The position numbers and the translations under genes are program-made. From Acidimicrobiaceae bacterium (GTDB lineage Bacteria; Actinomycetota; Acidimicrobiia; Acidimicrobiales; RAAP-2): a DNA stretch of 48,049 bases. The stretch's first letter is position 1; each line of letters opens with the position of its first letter. Shown one piece after another: positions 16,313-24,679 of the stretch. Under the pieces are notes generated by a model. That model saw only the letters and a program-made list of their open reading frames with translations, was not told the origin of the DNA and did no database searches. The stretch is from the NCBI GenBank assembly GCA_003169675.1, contig PNAT01000126.1, positions 1 through 48,049 on the forward strand. Direction: 5' to 3'.

Positions 16313-18951
16313 ACATTCACCTCGGCACTTCCGATGGGAGTGGTGGATGGGCCGATCCCCTCAGTAAGTGCGATGCGCACCGGACCTTCCAAGTTCAGGG
16401 CTCGGACCTCCCCGTTCGGCCTGTGGCCATGGGCACCCTTTCCAGATTGATCTCCATTGGTCGGAGAAGCGATGCTTTCGGGATACAACCGCACTAACCG
16501 GGTCCCACCAGGTTCGAGGTGGAACCACGAATCACTTGGACGCCAGCCCGGTGCGTCAATGGCGACCCACTGAGCGAAGCGCCGGGTCGCCACACGGAGA
16601 TCCCACCATTCCCCCGACGACGGGCATGCCTCAGCGGTGAATCCCAAGTCGGCTTCAACTGGTCGGTGGGCGCCACCGGGCAGCCACTGAACCTGACTGG
16701 CGATCCTCGATCCTGGCCCCGAGTGATCCTCGCCCGGACTGGTGAGTGCGGCGTCTTCCACCGAATCTCCATGCCCATCGGCCAGCAATATGACCGAAAC
16801 GACGTCGTAGGTCAACGGCCCAAAGCGATAGGCATAGCTGATGTCGCGGAAGCCATCGAAGAGCGCGGTCGCCTCGATTTCGATTCCCCCACGAGCCGGG
16901 ACCACCACGGTCTGCTGACCGACCTCAGAGAGCACTTCCCCGCGCTGAAAGAGCGTGACTCTCACCGATCCCGAGAATTCCGCATCGGTGTCATTCAAGA
17001 GGTGGAGACGGAGCCCATTGACTCCCTCGTCCGTGACCAGAACAGCAATCGGTGAAAAGGCACGTCGCAGAGCAAACCACGGGGCCTTGGGCCGCCCCAG
17101 CGCGTCGATCACCCCCCATCCCGGACCGGGCATGAGATCACGCAGAGCGATCAGGAGGCCACCGGCGCAGGATGATCCCGGTCGGCGCCACTCCGAGAAC
17201 ACCCGGGACATGACCTCGGCCACTGCGGCCCGCCCGAGATCGAGGGAACGCTCCGGGTTGAGGTGCCGGAGCATTTGCGCATCAACTCCGAACACCTCGT
17301 GCACATAGAATTCGCGCACGTCCTCAAGATCCAATGCCCGCCCGGTGTCGTGATGCACCGATCGCTTCCACCCGGGGTCGTGTCCAGCACGGAACGCCCC
17401 ACCGCAGGCTTCGTCCACAGTCTGACGCTCGGGCGGTACCCCGAAGGCCAGCCCTTCGCTCATGAACCGCACGTTGGCGCGACGGGCGTCGTCGAGAGGA
17501 CGTAGATAGGTGCCGACGCCGAAGTAGTGGCTGACTCCGACATCGACTCGGAAGGGAAGATCTCCCCCGCTCGGGCTCGACACCACATAGGGAACACCGG
17601 GTAGCAATACTTCGGCCAGTCGTGGCACCATCTCAGTCACGACAGGAGAGGACCATTTCCCCCGCGGCAGACCGAACATGGCGGCCTGTTCCTCCAGCTC
17701 CTGGCCACCGCAGAGCACCACGAGCGATGGCCTCCCTCCTAGGTCTCCCAACACTGTGGTGAGCTCAGCCTCGAAGTTCGTCGCAAAGGCCTCCTGATCG
17801 GGCGGATCGAGATAGCCCAGCATGCAGTCCTGCCACACCATGATGCCGAGCTCATCACAGAGATCCCAGAAGCGCCGGTCCTCGTAGACGGTGCCTCCAG
17901 GGATCCGGACCATGTTCATTCCCGCTTCGCGTACGAGAGACAGTGTGTGGAACACGTCGTCGTCACTGGCGACCATCGTCACCGGATCAATCGGGAACCA
18001 GGCGGCTCCTCGACAGAAGATTGGCTGACCGTTCACGCTGAGTTCGAAGGCGCCACCGGTGCGATCGACGTCCACGGTGCGAAAGCCGATGCGGCCCAGA
18101 TCCACCCGAATGCCTCCAGGCGCCTCGAGTGCCATTCCGTAGAGAGGTTGGGAACCATGGGTATGAGGCCACCAGCGCTCAGCCTTGGGGATTAGCACCG
18201 ATCCCGAGATCCGCACGGTGTGGTGTTCGTCGGGAGGATCGGCCTCCAAGGTTCCACTGGCCTCACCGACATGGAGGACATATGCATCGGAATCGCTGGG
18301 TGCCGATCTCCCAGACCCCCCGACGCGGAGAGCGACCTCGACGATGCCGTTCCCATCGGCATCAACATGCGCATGGACACGCCTCTGCATGATCCAGTTC
18401 GCAACCTTTGGCTCCAACCGCACCGGACGCCAAGGGCCGACGGGAGGTGGGGTAACCGTCCACCCGGGCTGCCGGCCAAGCAACGTCGTGCGAAACCACC
18501 GCAGGTTCTGATTGGTAGCGAGCATGGACTTCCACCGCGGGCGTGGTCGTTTCTCGGCCAACAAGGGTGCCAGCGCGGCGCACCGTATGAACAGGACGTT
18601 GGTGTCACTTACGTCCACGTCGCCCTCGTGGGCCACAAACATGTTCTCGGTGTGGCACACATGGTCCCCGTTGAGCCACACGTCCGCCACGGAGGCCAGG
18701 CCACAGAGCCGGAGCCGAGCCGGAGCTGGCGAGCCCGGGAATTCACAGCGCCACCACCAATCCCGGCCGTCATAGTCGGCTTCGAGCAGACCCGGAGTTC
18801 CGGCTGCTCGCAGGGCGCCGGCCGCGGTACCCGGCACCTGCGCGGGTATCCATTCGGGGTGAAGTTCAGCCAGCCCGGATGGCTCGGTCGCGGCACCGCT
18901 AGTGGTGGAGCAACACGTCCAGCCCGCTCCCGCGAGAAAGTCTTCCATCAT
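16309..18951 (-). CDS. GH2 beta-mannosidase-like glycoside hydrolase
   Basis: About 880 residues in the GH2 order: jelly-roll sugar-binding domain (DYDGRDWWWRCEF, ADVWLNGDHV), Ig-like domain (ERWWPHTHGSQPLYGMAL), TIM barrel (REAGMNMVRIPGGTVYED, LGIMVWQDCMLGY) and C-terminal beta domains. The overall form is that of beta-mannosidases. The acid/base site reads RPSLVVLCGGQE (Glu about 418), whereas the family normally has GNNE or GNE; the nucleophile site is RFMSEGLAFG (Glu about 499). There is no signal peptide, so it would act in the cytoplasm. ATG at 18951 with upstream GGAG is chosen; ATG at 18966 is possible. It lies between DUF1839 and the hydrolase, so its substrate may be the glycoside made or modified by this operon. 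Confidence 0.85.
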   Translation of the reverse strand: MMEDFLAGAGWTCCSTTSGAATEPSGLAELHPEWIPAQVPGTAAGALRAAGTPGLLEADYDGRDWWWRCEFPGSPAPARLRLCGLASVADVWLNGDHVCHTENMFVAHEGDVDVSDTNVLFIRCAALAPLLAEKRPRPRWKSMLATNQNLRWFRTTLLGRQPGWTVTPPPVGPWRPVRLEPKVANWIMQRRVHAHVDADGNGIVEVALRVGGSGRSAPSDSDAYVLHVGEASGTLEADPPDEHHTVRISGSVLIPKAERWWPHTHGSQPLYGMALEAPGGIRVDLGRIGFRTVDVDRTGGAFELSVNGQPIFCRGAAWFPIDPVTMVASDDDVFHTLSLVREAGMNMVRIPGGTVYEDRRFWDLCDELGIMVWQDCMLGYLDPPDQEAFATNFEAELTTVLGDLGGRPSLVVLCGGQELEEQAAMFGLPRGKWSSPVVTEMVPRLAEVLLPGVPYVVSSPSGGDLPFRVDVGVSHYFGVGTYLRPLDDARRANVRFMSEGLAFGVPPERQTVDEACGGAFRAGHDPGWKRSVHHDTGRALDLEDVREFYVHEVFGVDAQMLRHLNPERSLDLGRAAVAEVMSRVFSEWRRPGSSCAGGLLIALRDLMPGPGWGVIDALGRPKAPWFALRRAFSPIAVLVTDEGVNGLRLHLLNDTDAEFSGSVRVTLFQRGEVLSEVGQQTVVVPARGGIEIEATALFDGFRDISYAYRFGPLTYDVVSVILLADGHGDSVEDAALTSPGEDHSGPGSRIASQVQWLPGGAHRPVEADLGFTAEACPSSGEWWDLRVATRRFAQWVAIDAPGWRPSDSWFHLEPGGTRLVRLYPESIASPTNGDQSGKGAHGHRPNGEVRALNLEGPVRIALTEGIGPSTTPIGSAEVNV

Positions 18952-18955
18952 GATC

Positions 18956-19966
18956 TCAGTCTCCATATCGCGCTTCAAGCCCGGCCATCGCCGACTGATA
19001 GGCGCGGCTCATCTCCTCGAAAGGGCCATGGAGGTCGACTGATCGGCCACGGGACAGGCGCGCCAGGGCGAACTGCAACGCCTTCGCCGACGTGGCGACT
19101 GCATTGAATTGTTCGGCCACAAGGGACAGCTCGTCGCCATCGCCCGAACCCGATCCGCTCTGATCACGCACGGCCAGCCACTCGGCAAACGCGCTAGCCA
19201 ACTCGGCGGTTGCTCCACATTGCCGGCAGGTACCGAAGGCATACAGATGGAATGTCTCAATGTCCTGATTCCCTAACCACTCCAAATCGTGCTGGAGCCG
19301 CTGTTCGAAGCGGGCCATGGGATTACTGATGGGGCGTCGGGCCAGATGCGCTTTTGTGAGTTCGATTGCCTGCGTCACAAGCTCGGGGTCGTTGTGTCGG
19401 ATCCGATCCAGGCGGACGGTCTCCACATACGGTGGCAAAGCCACCGGATCAGAGTAGGCCCCAAGACGGAAGATCCCATCGAAATCGTCGCCTTCGAGTT
19501 CGAAATATCCGGCATTGTGAAAGTAGGCGAGGCGGCGGCCCGACCGGTCGACACTGTTTGGGACGATGGTGCTTTTACCATGAGCGATCTGATACGACAC
19601 TCCTCGGGTGTCAGGGAGAAACCAGGAGTCGGTTTCCATGGTCACGAGGCGACCCAATCCCATTTGATCAACCACGTGGTCGAGCAACGGGCGCCACACG
19701 TTCAATTCCGCCACTTCAAGGCCAAAAGCGGCGCGGAGGTCCTCTGGCGGAAACTTGAAGAACGTCCACTGGTCGCCCTCGAAATCGGTACTCAGGGTGA
19801 AGGCGGCGGCGGCCATTGGATCGAGTCCGAGGGCATGGAGCAGCTCAATCCAAAGATCGACATAGCAATTCGTCTCTGTCCAAGTGCGCTCAGTGGCGTG
19901 CAGTGAATGAGGTTGGTAGCTCGCTACGTCGAGCGGCAAGAGGCAGACTTCATTTGCACGATTCAC
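18956..19966 (-). CDS. DUF1839 family protein
   Basis: A 336-residue soluble protein. Recognisable features are TWTETNCYVDLWIELLHALG near the N-terminus, LSTDFEGDQWTFFKFPPEDL, ETDSWFLPDTRGVSYQIAHG and YFHNAGYFELEGDDF, which I recognise as DUF1839. This family is known for being encoded beside amino acid:carrier-protein ligases. Its reaction is unknown; conserved Asp, His and Trp residues and its fixed neighbourhood suggest it uses the aminoacyl carrier protein as substrate or donor (inference). GTG at 19966 overlaps the ligase stop as GTGA. The C-terminal 80 residues contain a Ser/Gly/Asp linker followed by a helix. Confidence 0.82.
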   Translation of the reverse strand: MNRANEVCLLPLDVASYQPHSLHATERTWTETNCYVDLWIELLHALGLDPMAAAAFTLSTDFEGDQWTFFKFPPEDLRAAFGLEVAELNVWRPLLDHVVDQMGLGRLVTMETDSWFLPDTRGVSYQIAHGKSTIVPNSVDRSGRRLAYFHNAGYFELEGDDFDGIFRLGAYSDPVALPPYVETVRLDRIRHNDPELVTQAIELTKAHLARRPISNPMARFEQRLQHDLEWLGNQDIETFHLYAFGTCRQCGATAELASAFAEWLAVRDQSGSGSGDGDELSLVAEQFNAVATSAKALQFALARLSRGRSVDLHGPFEEMSRAYQSAMAGLEARYGD

Positions 19967-20922
19967 GGCCAAAGCTGCTCACGGGTCGCCGCCGGCCAAT
20001 CCCGGGGTTGCGTCCCGTGTGTGCGCAGCAACGCCAACGTGATGCGGTCGAGCCCGAATCCAAAACAACACGAATGGGCCACCTCGCCTGAGGCCGTCTC
20101 TATGCCGAAGGGAAGACCGAAATGGTCAAGATGGCAGTTGGCCGACGCGATGGCGGTTGGGTAGTCGGCCGAGTGAATCGGAGACACGATCTCATACTTG
20201 AGGGTCTCCTCAAGTTGATTGTTGGCCAGAATGCGTCCCACCCGGCCGAAGAACGGATCGTTCGCCACTACGGACTCAACCAGCAGGCCCAGCCCTGCGA
20301 GAGACTCGAGTCCAAGTTGGAGCCAACGGTCTCGGTGTTCGCGGGCTCCTGCGGCGTCCCCGACGTAGACCAGGTCATGCTGACGGAATGCTTGCATTCG
20401 AGCGGGATCCACGCTCGGCTCGTGGCGGAAGCACCATCCCGACACGTTGTAATGGCCCCCACCCTGAGGCATGGTTCCGGACAATGTCGGGTACAGGGGA
20501 TGGCACACGGCTGGGCAAAGTGTGACCCCAGCCGGCACGAGCATGGTCGTCCAGTCACCTCCGGACTCCGCCATGGCCAGTAACTTCAAGTGGTCCTTGT
20601 TGTCTCCCATGAAGGTTGAAATTGAGCCGATCATGTCGGGAAAGGAGGACAGATAGCCCGTCTGCTCAAAGATCTCGCGGGGCATGACGGGCGGAAACTT
20701 GTAGGCAATAGCCCCTTCGGCTGCCGCTGCTCGGATAGCCAAATTATCCACCGCATTGACGATGTCCTCGTAGACGCTCGATCGACCGTAGAGACCGTCG
20801 GTCCCGGTGAGGACAAGCAGGCCCGCGGCGACCAATTCGTCTCGAAAAATCTGCCGATCAGGTTCCGGTCCCAACTCTCCGGCACCATTGGACTGTGGTT
20901 GGGACCCCCCGTCCCCGGCCAC
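19963..20922 (-). CDS. Amino acid:[carrier protein] ligase (SerRS-like class II)
   Basis: A truncated relative of atypical seryl-tRNA synthetase lacking the N-terminal tRNA-binding arm. Studied relatives, for example from Bradyrhizobium, activate glycine or alanine with ATP and load it onto the phosphopantetheine of a small carrier protein. Class II motif 2 is GWCFRHEPSVDPARMQAFRQ and motif 3 is FGFGLDRITLALL. Zinc ligands known in the family can be matched to LCPAVC, the Glu in CFRHE, and HSCCFGFG. GTG at 20922 has GGGAGG seven bases upstream (319 residues); TTG at 20928 overlapping the previous stop is an alternative. The carrier protein two genes upstream is the obvious partner. Which amino acid is loaded cannot be read here. 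Confidence 0.9.
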   Translation of the reverse strand: MAGDGGSQPQSNGAGELGPEPDRQIFRDELVAAGLLVLTGTDGLYGRSSVYEDIVNAVDNLAIRAAAAEGAIAYKFPPVMPREIFEQTGYLSSFPDMIGSISTFMGDNKDHLKLLAMAESGGDWTTMLVPAGVTLCPAVCHPLYPTLSGTMPQGGGHYNVSGWCFRHEPSVDPARMQAFRQHDLVYVGDAAGAREHRDRWLQLGLESLAGLGLLVESVVANDPFFGRVGRILANNQLEETLKYEIVSPIHSADYPTAIASANCHLDHFGLPFGIETASGEVAHSCCFGFGLDRITLALLRTHGTQPRDWPAATREQLWP

Positions 20923-20924
20923 TA

Positions 20925-22091
20925 TCAATCCTCCCGGTGAATCAGCAACATCTGCGCGGTATTGCCGTAGATCCGATCGTTATTCACCATCACGGCGGCA
21001 CCGTGGGCATCCCGCAGGATTCGACCAAGGCTGAGTGGCGAGTCCTCCCGGTAGCCGGCCATGCCGCAGATCGCCATGGCTCGATTCACGATATCGACCA
21101 CAAGCGTGGAGGAAGAGACCTTCAACGAATTCATGGCGATGGCAAAACCCATGCCAGCAAGCACGTCCGGGTCATTGCATTCTCGGTCGTACCGTTGGGC
21201 CGTGCCGTGGACGATCTCTTGCATCCTTTGTAGTTGCGCCATCAGCTCAGCGAGGCGGAGCGCCGCCGGCGGGGTGACGCCAGGCTTCTTTCGAGCCTCG
21301 GCGCGCACGAAGCTCCGTGCCCGATCGGTCGCGGCAGTGGCCAGGCCGAGCCAGACCGAACTCCAAAGTATGTGTGACACGGGCAACATGGTCTGGCTCA
21401 AGATCTCCGCGTAGGGATCGCTCAGTGCGAGACCCTCTTCACCTTCGGCGACCAGGCGAAAACCTAAGCTGCAGGTACCGCGGAATCCAAGGGTGTCCCA
21501 GCCACTGGTGGCTTCGAGAGTCAGCCCGGGCGGGCGGCAGAGCACCAGCACCTGGTCGTTCGGAGGGCTATCGGGACTCCTCCTTGCGGTGGCCAGGACC
21601 GCATCGGCATATTGCCCATAGGAGATAACCGGACTCTGCTTTTCAAGTCGGATGCGACCAGCGCCTGCGGGCTCCACCGTACACACGCTGGTCCGCACGT
21701 CTCCACCCACGCCGGCTTCGGTGGTCGCCGAGGCGAGCAGCAGCTGGCGATCGGAGACGTCAGCCAGATACTCGCGGAAGAGCTCGGACCGACCGTGCCG
21801 GACAATGCAAGCCACCTGAATTTGGTGCATGGCGTAGATCATGGCGGTGGACGCACAATGGCGCCCCAATTCGAACACCGCTTCAGAGACTTTTCCTAAC
21901 GTGGCCGGAGGTTCTTTTGACTCGGTCGGGATCAGAACTGACAGGAGAGATCCGTCTCGGAGAGCTTCTATCGCTTCGCTGGGGAAACGCGCTGATCGAT
22001 CCACTTCATCGGCAACGGGTCCGGCAACCTCTGCCCCGATCTGTGCCGCTCGACGCGAGATCTCTATGCCAAGATCATTGGGGGCTGTCAT
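20925..22091 (-). CDS. Acyl-CoA dehydrogenase-like flavoprotein
   Basis: A 388-residue protein of the acyl-CoA dehydrogenase superfamily. The N-terminal helical domain includes HCASTAMIYAMHQIQVACIV. The middle beta domain has LLASATTEAGVGGDVRTS, GRIRLEKQSPVISYGQYADA and SGWDTLGFRGTCSLGFRL. The C-terminal helical bundle holds IVNRAMAICGMAGYREDS. Similar enzymes oxidise carrier-bound aminoacyl or acyl groups in natural-product pathways. Placement between the carrier protein and its ligase suggests it dehydrogenates the loaded aminoacyl group (inference). The usual catalytic Glu is not obvious in alignment by eye. ATG at 22091 lies 19 bases after the carrier-protein stop. Confidence 0.86.
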   Translation of the reverse strand: MTAPNDLGIEISRRAAQIGAEVAGPVADEVDRSARFPSEAIEALRDGSLLSVLIPTESKEPPATLGKVSEAVFELGRHCASTAMIYAMHQIQVACIVRHGRSELFREYLADVSDRQLLLASATTEAGVGGDVRTSVCTVEPAGAGRIRLEKQSPVISYGQYADAVLATARRSPDSPPNDQVLVLCRPPGLTLEATSGWDTLGFRGTCSLGFRLVAEGEEGLALSDPYAEILSQTMLPVSHILWSSVWLGLATAATDRARSFVRAEARKKPGVTPPAALRLAELMAQLQRMQEIVHGTAQRYDRECNDPDVLAGMGFAIAMNSLKVSSSTLVVDIVNRAMAICGMAGYREDSPLSLGRILRDAHGAAVMVNNDRIYGNTAQMLLIHRED

Positions 22092-22110
22092 TTGGTGTGC
22101 TCCGATTGAT

Positions 22111-22350
22111 CTATGGGCCGGTCAGCTCGCTGAGCGCCGTCCGGATCGATGTGATTGATTCGAACGTGCTCTTTCGAAGCATGCTCTCCGGAAACTCTAC
22201 GTCCAGCTCGTCCTCGAGTGCGAGCATCACGTTGACCGTCGCATGGGAGGTCATCCCGGCCTGGTACAGATCATCATCGTCACGGATTGTCGCCACGTCG
22301 ACGGGGAGCCGACCATGCTCGGCCAGAACGGCACGAATCATTTCGTCCAT
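22111..22350 (-). CDS. Stand-alone acyl/aminoacyl carrier protein
   Basis: A 79-residue acidic carrier protein. It starts MDEMIRAVLAEHGRLPVDVA and has the attachment motif DDLYQAGMTSHATVNVMLA, in which Ser35 (in TSH rather than the common DSL) should carry the 4'-phosphopantetheine arm. The following ALEDELDVEFPE is the usual helix II/III region. The GMTSHA form resembles carrier proteins known to be partners of amino acid:carrier-protein ligases. ATG at 22350 shares its A with the TGA of the phosphopantetheinyl transferase gene, so carrier and activating enzyme are translationally coupled. Confidence 0.9.
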   Translation of the reverse strand: MDEMIRAVLAEHGRLPVDVATIRDDDDLYQAGMTSHATVNVMLALEDELDVEFPESMLRKSTFESITSIRTALSELTGP

Positions 22351-22808
22351 CAGAGCGCACCGCACAAACAGGGCTCGCCTAGGTGCGAGCTTGACGCTTT
22401 GACCTTCGGTTCCAAGGGGCGGCACAAGGCGATGACGACCGCGGCAGCCATACCCCCTTCGTGCGTGAGACTCACCGCGAGTTCGGTAATCCCCGCTCGT
22501 TCAGCCAGTACGGCGGCATGGCCGGAGAGTGAAAGGCTGCACCAACCCTCGGGATGACGAGAGACCTCCATGCATCGCCAATCGGGCTGATGACCGCTGG
22601 GTCGAAGTACCTTGATGGTTGCCTCTTTGGCCGCGAATCGTGCTGCGAGACCTGCGGCGGCAACCATCGGAGGCCCACTACAAGAGGAGATCTCGTGCTC
22701 GGTGAAGATGCGCCGAAGGTAGCGGTCACCAAAATGAGCCACGCTGTCGGCCACTTGGTGCACTTCTACAACATCCGCACCGACACGTATTCCCGTATCT
22801 GTGCTCAC
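22350..22808 (-). CDS. AcpS-type 4'-phosphopantetheinyl transferase
   Basis: A 152-residue holo-carrier-protein synthase of the trimeric AcpS type, transferring phosphopantetheine from CoA to a carrier serine. The first strand is IRVGADVVEVHQV with the Mg-binding Asp, followed by RYLRRIFTEHEI, and the second signature is LAARFAAKEATIKVL (xxKExxxK). GTG at 22808 has GGGAAGG about five bases upstream. It is the first gene of the seven-gene operon and overlaps the carrier-protein ATG by one base, so it is probably dedicated to that carrier rather than to fatty-acid ACP. Confidence 0.9.
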   Translation of the reverse strand: MSTDTGIRVGADVVEVHQVADSVAHFGDRYLRRIFTEHEISSCSGPPMVAAAGLAARFAAKEATIKVLRPSGHQPDWRCMEVSRHPEGWCSLSLSGHAAVLAERAGITELAVSLTHEGGMAAAVVIALCRPLEPKVKASSSHLGEPCLCGAL

Positions 22809-23182
22809 TGAGGCCTTCCCCACACGCCTTACGCTCCTCGATCGAATCGGCACAGCCATTTCGCTGTGGGGCCGCGCGCCATCGACCTCCGTCAATGAAG
22901 GCGACTCCAGCGAATACATGAGCATAATGGCGGGCAACCGGTGCGGCGAATCATCTGGTCCCGAACGGCTGTCGGACCGGAGGGCGGAACTCGGTGCTGG
23001 GATGGGTTGCACCCGCTGGTACACCGGCATGGCGCCGTTCCCTCCGACGACGGGAAGGGTCGGATTCCTCGGAAGATGAGGCGAGGAGGATCCTGTCGTA
23101 TCGCCACGAGCCGCGACCCAACCAGTGGCCGATCTGGTTCAGACAGGTTTGATTGAACGCTCGGCGCGTGGCGTCAAATCCA
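22809..23182. other. Intergenic region between the mannanase gene and the AcpS operon
   Basis: About 370 bases between the GH26 stop and the AcpS start, both on the minus strand. It should hold the promoter of the carrier-protein operon. Apart from the short inverted repeat listed separately I see no RNA gene, no riboswitch core and no hairpin with T-run. The one long open frame here is an upstream extension of the AcpS frame with arginine/proline-rich, non-family sequence. Confidence 0.5.
22851..22868. promoter_or_regulatory. Inverted repeat upstream of the AcpS/carrier operon
   Basis: CACAGC-CATTTC-GCTGTG has perfect 6-base arms and a 6-base spacer, 43 bases upstream of the AcpS GTG. It may be an operator or a leader hairpin for the operon. 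Arms this short can arise by chance, so confidence is low. Confidence 0.3.
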
Positions 23183-24523
23183 TCAAGACTTCACGATGAA
23201 GATAACTTGACTCGACGTGGAACCGCTGAAGCTGGACGAACCCATGAATTGAGCGTCAATCACATAGCTGCCAACCGACAGCTCGGTACTGGAGAGGGAG
23301 CAGGTCCCAGTTCCGCTCGTGATCGTGGCGGTGCAGAGTGTCTTCCCGCCATTCAGGACAAGTGCGCTGCCGCTCGCCGAGTGCGACACCGCCACGGTGA
23401 ACTTCGTGGTCCCTTCTTTGCCATACCTGGCCGAACTTCTGTTAACGGTCAGGCTCGTCGTCGTCGCCACGATTGAAAGAGGTGGCGTCGTCGTGGTTGT
23501 GGTGGTAGTGGAAGACGGACCGAAGTCACTTAGGAGTGCCTTGTAGCTATTTGGATTCAAGGTGGCGCTCAGCGCACTGAAGCTGAAGTCAAAATACGTC
23601 GCTTCAAAGACGTGGTTGGTGGCAATCCATTGCGCCATGTCATTGATAAAGATGGGGTCGTCGCCGCCGGAGACTTCCTGGCCGGATATGGAGATCGGAG
23701 CGCCATTGTTTCCAGCCCCTTGCCCGAGTCCCCACTCAGGAAGCGTGACCGGCTTACCCTGTTGGCCAGCAAACGAGGACAGCTTAAGGCCGTACGTCTC
23801 GGTCTGGAGTTGAGTGAATTCCGCCGCAGCTCCGGGATAGTTGGCCCACTGCTGGTCGTACACGTCCGCACCGACATAATCGACATAGGAGTTTCCGGGG
23901 TAGTAGGTCGCCAGATCGCCGGCACCCTGATCTCCCAATGTCGGATTCCATTCGAACTTGAAGTTGGCTCCCGGCACCGATCGCATGGCGGTCACAATCT
24001 GTTGCCAGTAGGCGACGAACGTGGCCGCTTGGCCCTTGGCGCCCCAGGGGTACCAACCACCGTTGAACTCCCAACCCGGACGCATGATGGAGCTTCCCTG
24101 ACCACCCGCCACAAAGGCCTGGGCCAACGTGACGAAGTACTGGTTGTAGGCACCGGTGGCGCCCTGGGCGAGCGAATAGGAGGTGTTGTTCGGAAGAATT
24201 GGAATGCCCCAGATCATCGAATATCCGGCACCGTTCCACTGGGAAATCCACCACGAAGGGTTGTCGATCGTCTGCCACGACGAGCCATCTAAGAAATCCA
24301 TGGCATATGCGGGCTGGCTTCCCATGGACTGCCCCAGAGCGGTCACGCCACCCACATTGCCGCCTCCGTCGTAGAGTCCGAAGACACTCGATGGTGCCAC
24401 ACTCGCCGACGCTTGGGGTTGAAGGCCTTGCGGCAGTGTGAGAATTTCCGACGCCACCAGTGCGACGATCGAAACGGCGGCAGCAACAGCAGACCTTCGC
24501 ATCCACTGGGGCGTTCGTGCCAT
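23183..24523 (-). CDS. Secreted GH26 mannanase-like protein with C-terminal Ig-like domain
   Basis: About 446 residues in four parts. First is a signal peptide (RRSAVAAAVSIVALVASEI). The second part is a GH26 TIM barrel with the acid/base Glu in MRPGWEFNGGWYPWG and the nucleophile Glu in PVTLPEWGLGQG. A run of eight threonines then forms a linker, followed by a Big_3-type Ig-like domain (TTTSLTVNRSSA to SSQVIFIV). GH26 enzymes cut beta-mannans or related polysaccharides outside the cell. ATG at 24523 is eight bases from GGGGG and is preferred over ATG at 24529. A c-di-GMP riboswitch lies in the leader. Near the GT and GH2/GH130 genes it may trim or release the organism's own surface polysaccharide (inference). 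Confidence 0.88.
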   Translation of the reverse strand: MARTPQWMRRSAVAAAVSIVALVASEILTLPQGLQPQASASVAPSSVFGLYDGGGNVGGVTALGQSMGSQPAYAMDFLDGSSWQTIDNPSWWISQWNGAGYSMIWGIPILPNNTSYSLAQGATGAYNQYFVTLAQAFVAGGQGSSIMRPGWEFNGGWYPWGAKGQAATFVAYWQQIVTAMRSVPGANFKFEWNPTLGDQGAGDLATYYPGNSYVDYVGADVYDQQWANYPGAAAEFTQLQTETYGLKLSSFAGQQGKPVTLPEWGLGQGAGNNGAPISISGQEVSGGDDPIFINDMAQWIATNHVFEATYFDFSFSALSATLNPNSYKALLSDFGPSSTTTTTTTTPPLSIVATTTSLTVNRSSARYGKEGTTKFTVAVSHSASGSALVLNGGKTLCTATITSGTGTCSLSSTELSVGSYVIDAQFMGSSSFSGSTSSQVIFIVKS

Positions 24524-24532
24524 TTCCATCTT

Positions 24533-24554
24533 CCCCCTCGTGGCCCTGAGGGAG
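24533..24554 (-). promoter_or_regulatory. Hairpin that can hide the mannanase ribosome-binding site
   Basis: On the transcript, CUCCCUC (24548-24554) can pair with GAGGGGG (24533-24539) over 7 positions, one being G-U, with an 8-base loop. GAGGGGG is the only Shine-Dalgarno sequence for the mannanase. A second helix, AAAUGAA with UUCAUUU (24587-24593 and 24568-24574), directly follows the aptamer. Together they form a plausible expression platform acting on translation. Confidence 0.5.
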
Positions 24555-24590
24555 CCAAGGGTCGCGAAAATGAAAAGGTGACCAAGTTCA

Positions 24591-24664
24591 TTTCGGCGGC
24601 TCGGCTAACTCATAGAGTCCCGTAGCTTTGCGTCCCCCCCTCGCGAGGGGTTTGCCCTTTCGAC
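24591..24664 (-). promoter_or_regulatory. Cyclic-di-GMP-I (GEMM-I) riboswitch, mannanase leader
   Basis: The minus strand carries the GEMM-I core: GGGCAAACC (24649-24657), a short stem capped by a GNRA-type loop (CCCCUCGCGAGGGGG), GGACGCAAAGC (24625-24635), then UACGGG and, after a second stem, AGCCGAGCCGCCGA. These match the conserved bases around the c-di-GMP pocket and the 3' AGCCGGGYUGCCG-like strand. It sits about 70 bases upstream of the mannanase start. No c-di-GMP synthase is in the window. Confidence 0.88.
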
Positions 24665-24679
24665 TACTTTCAATTCATG

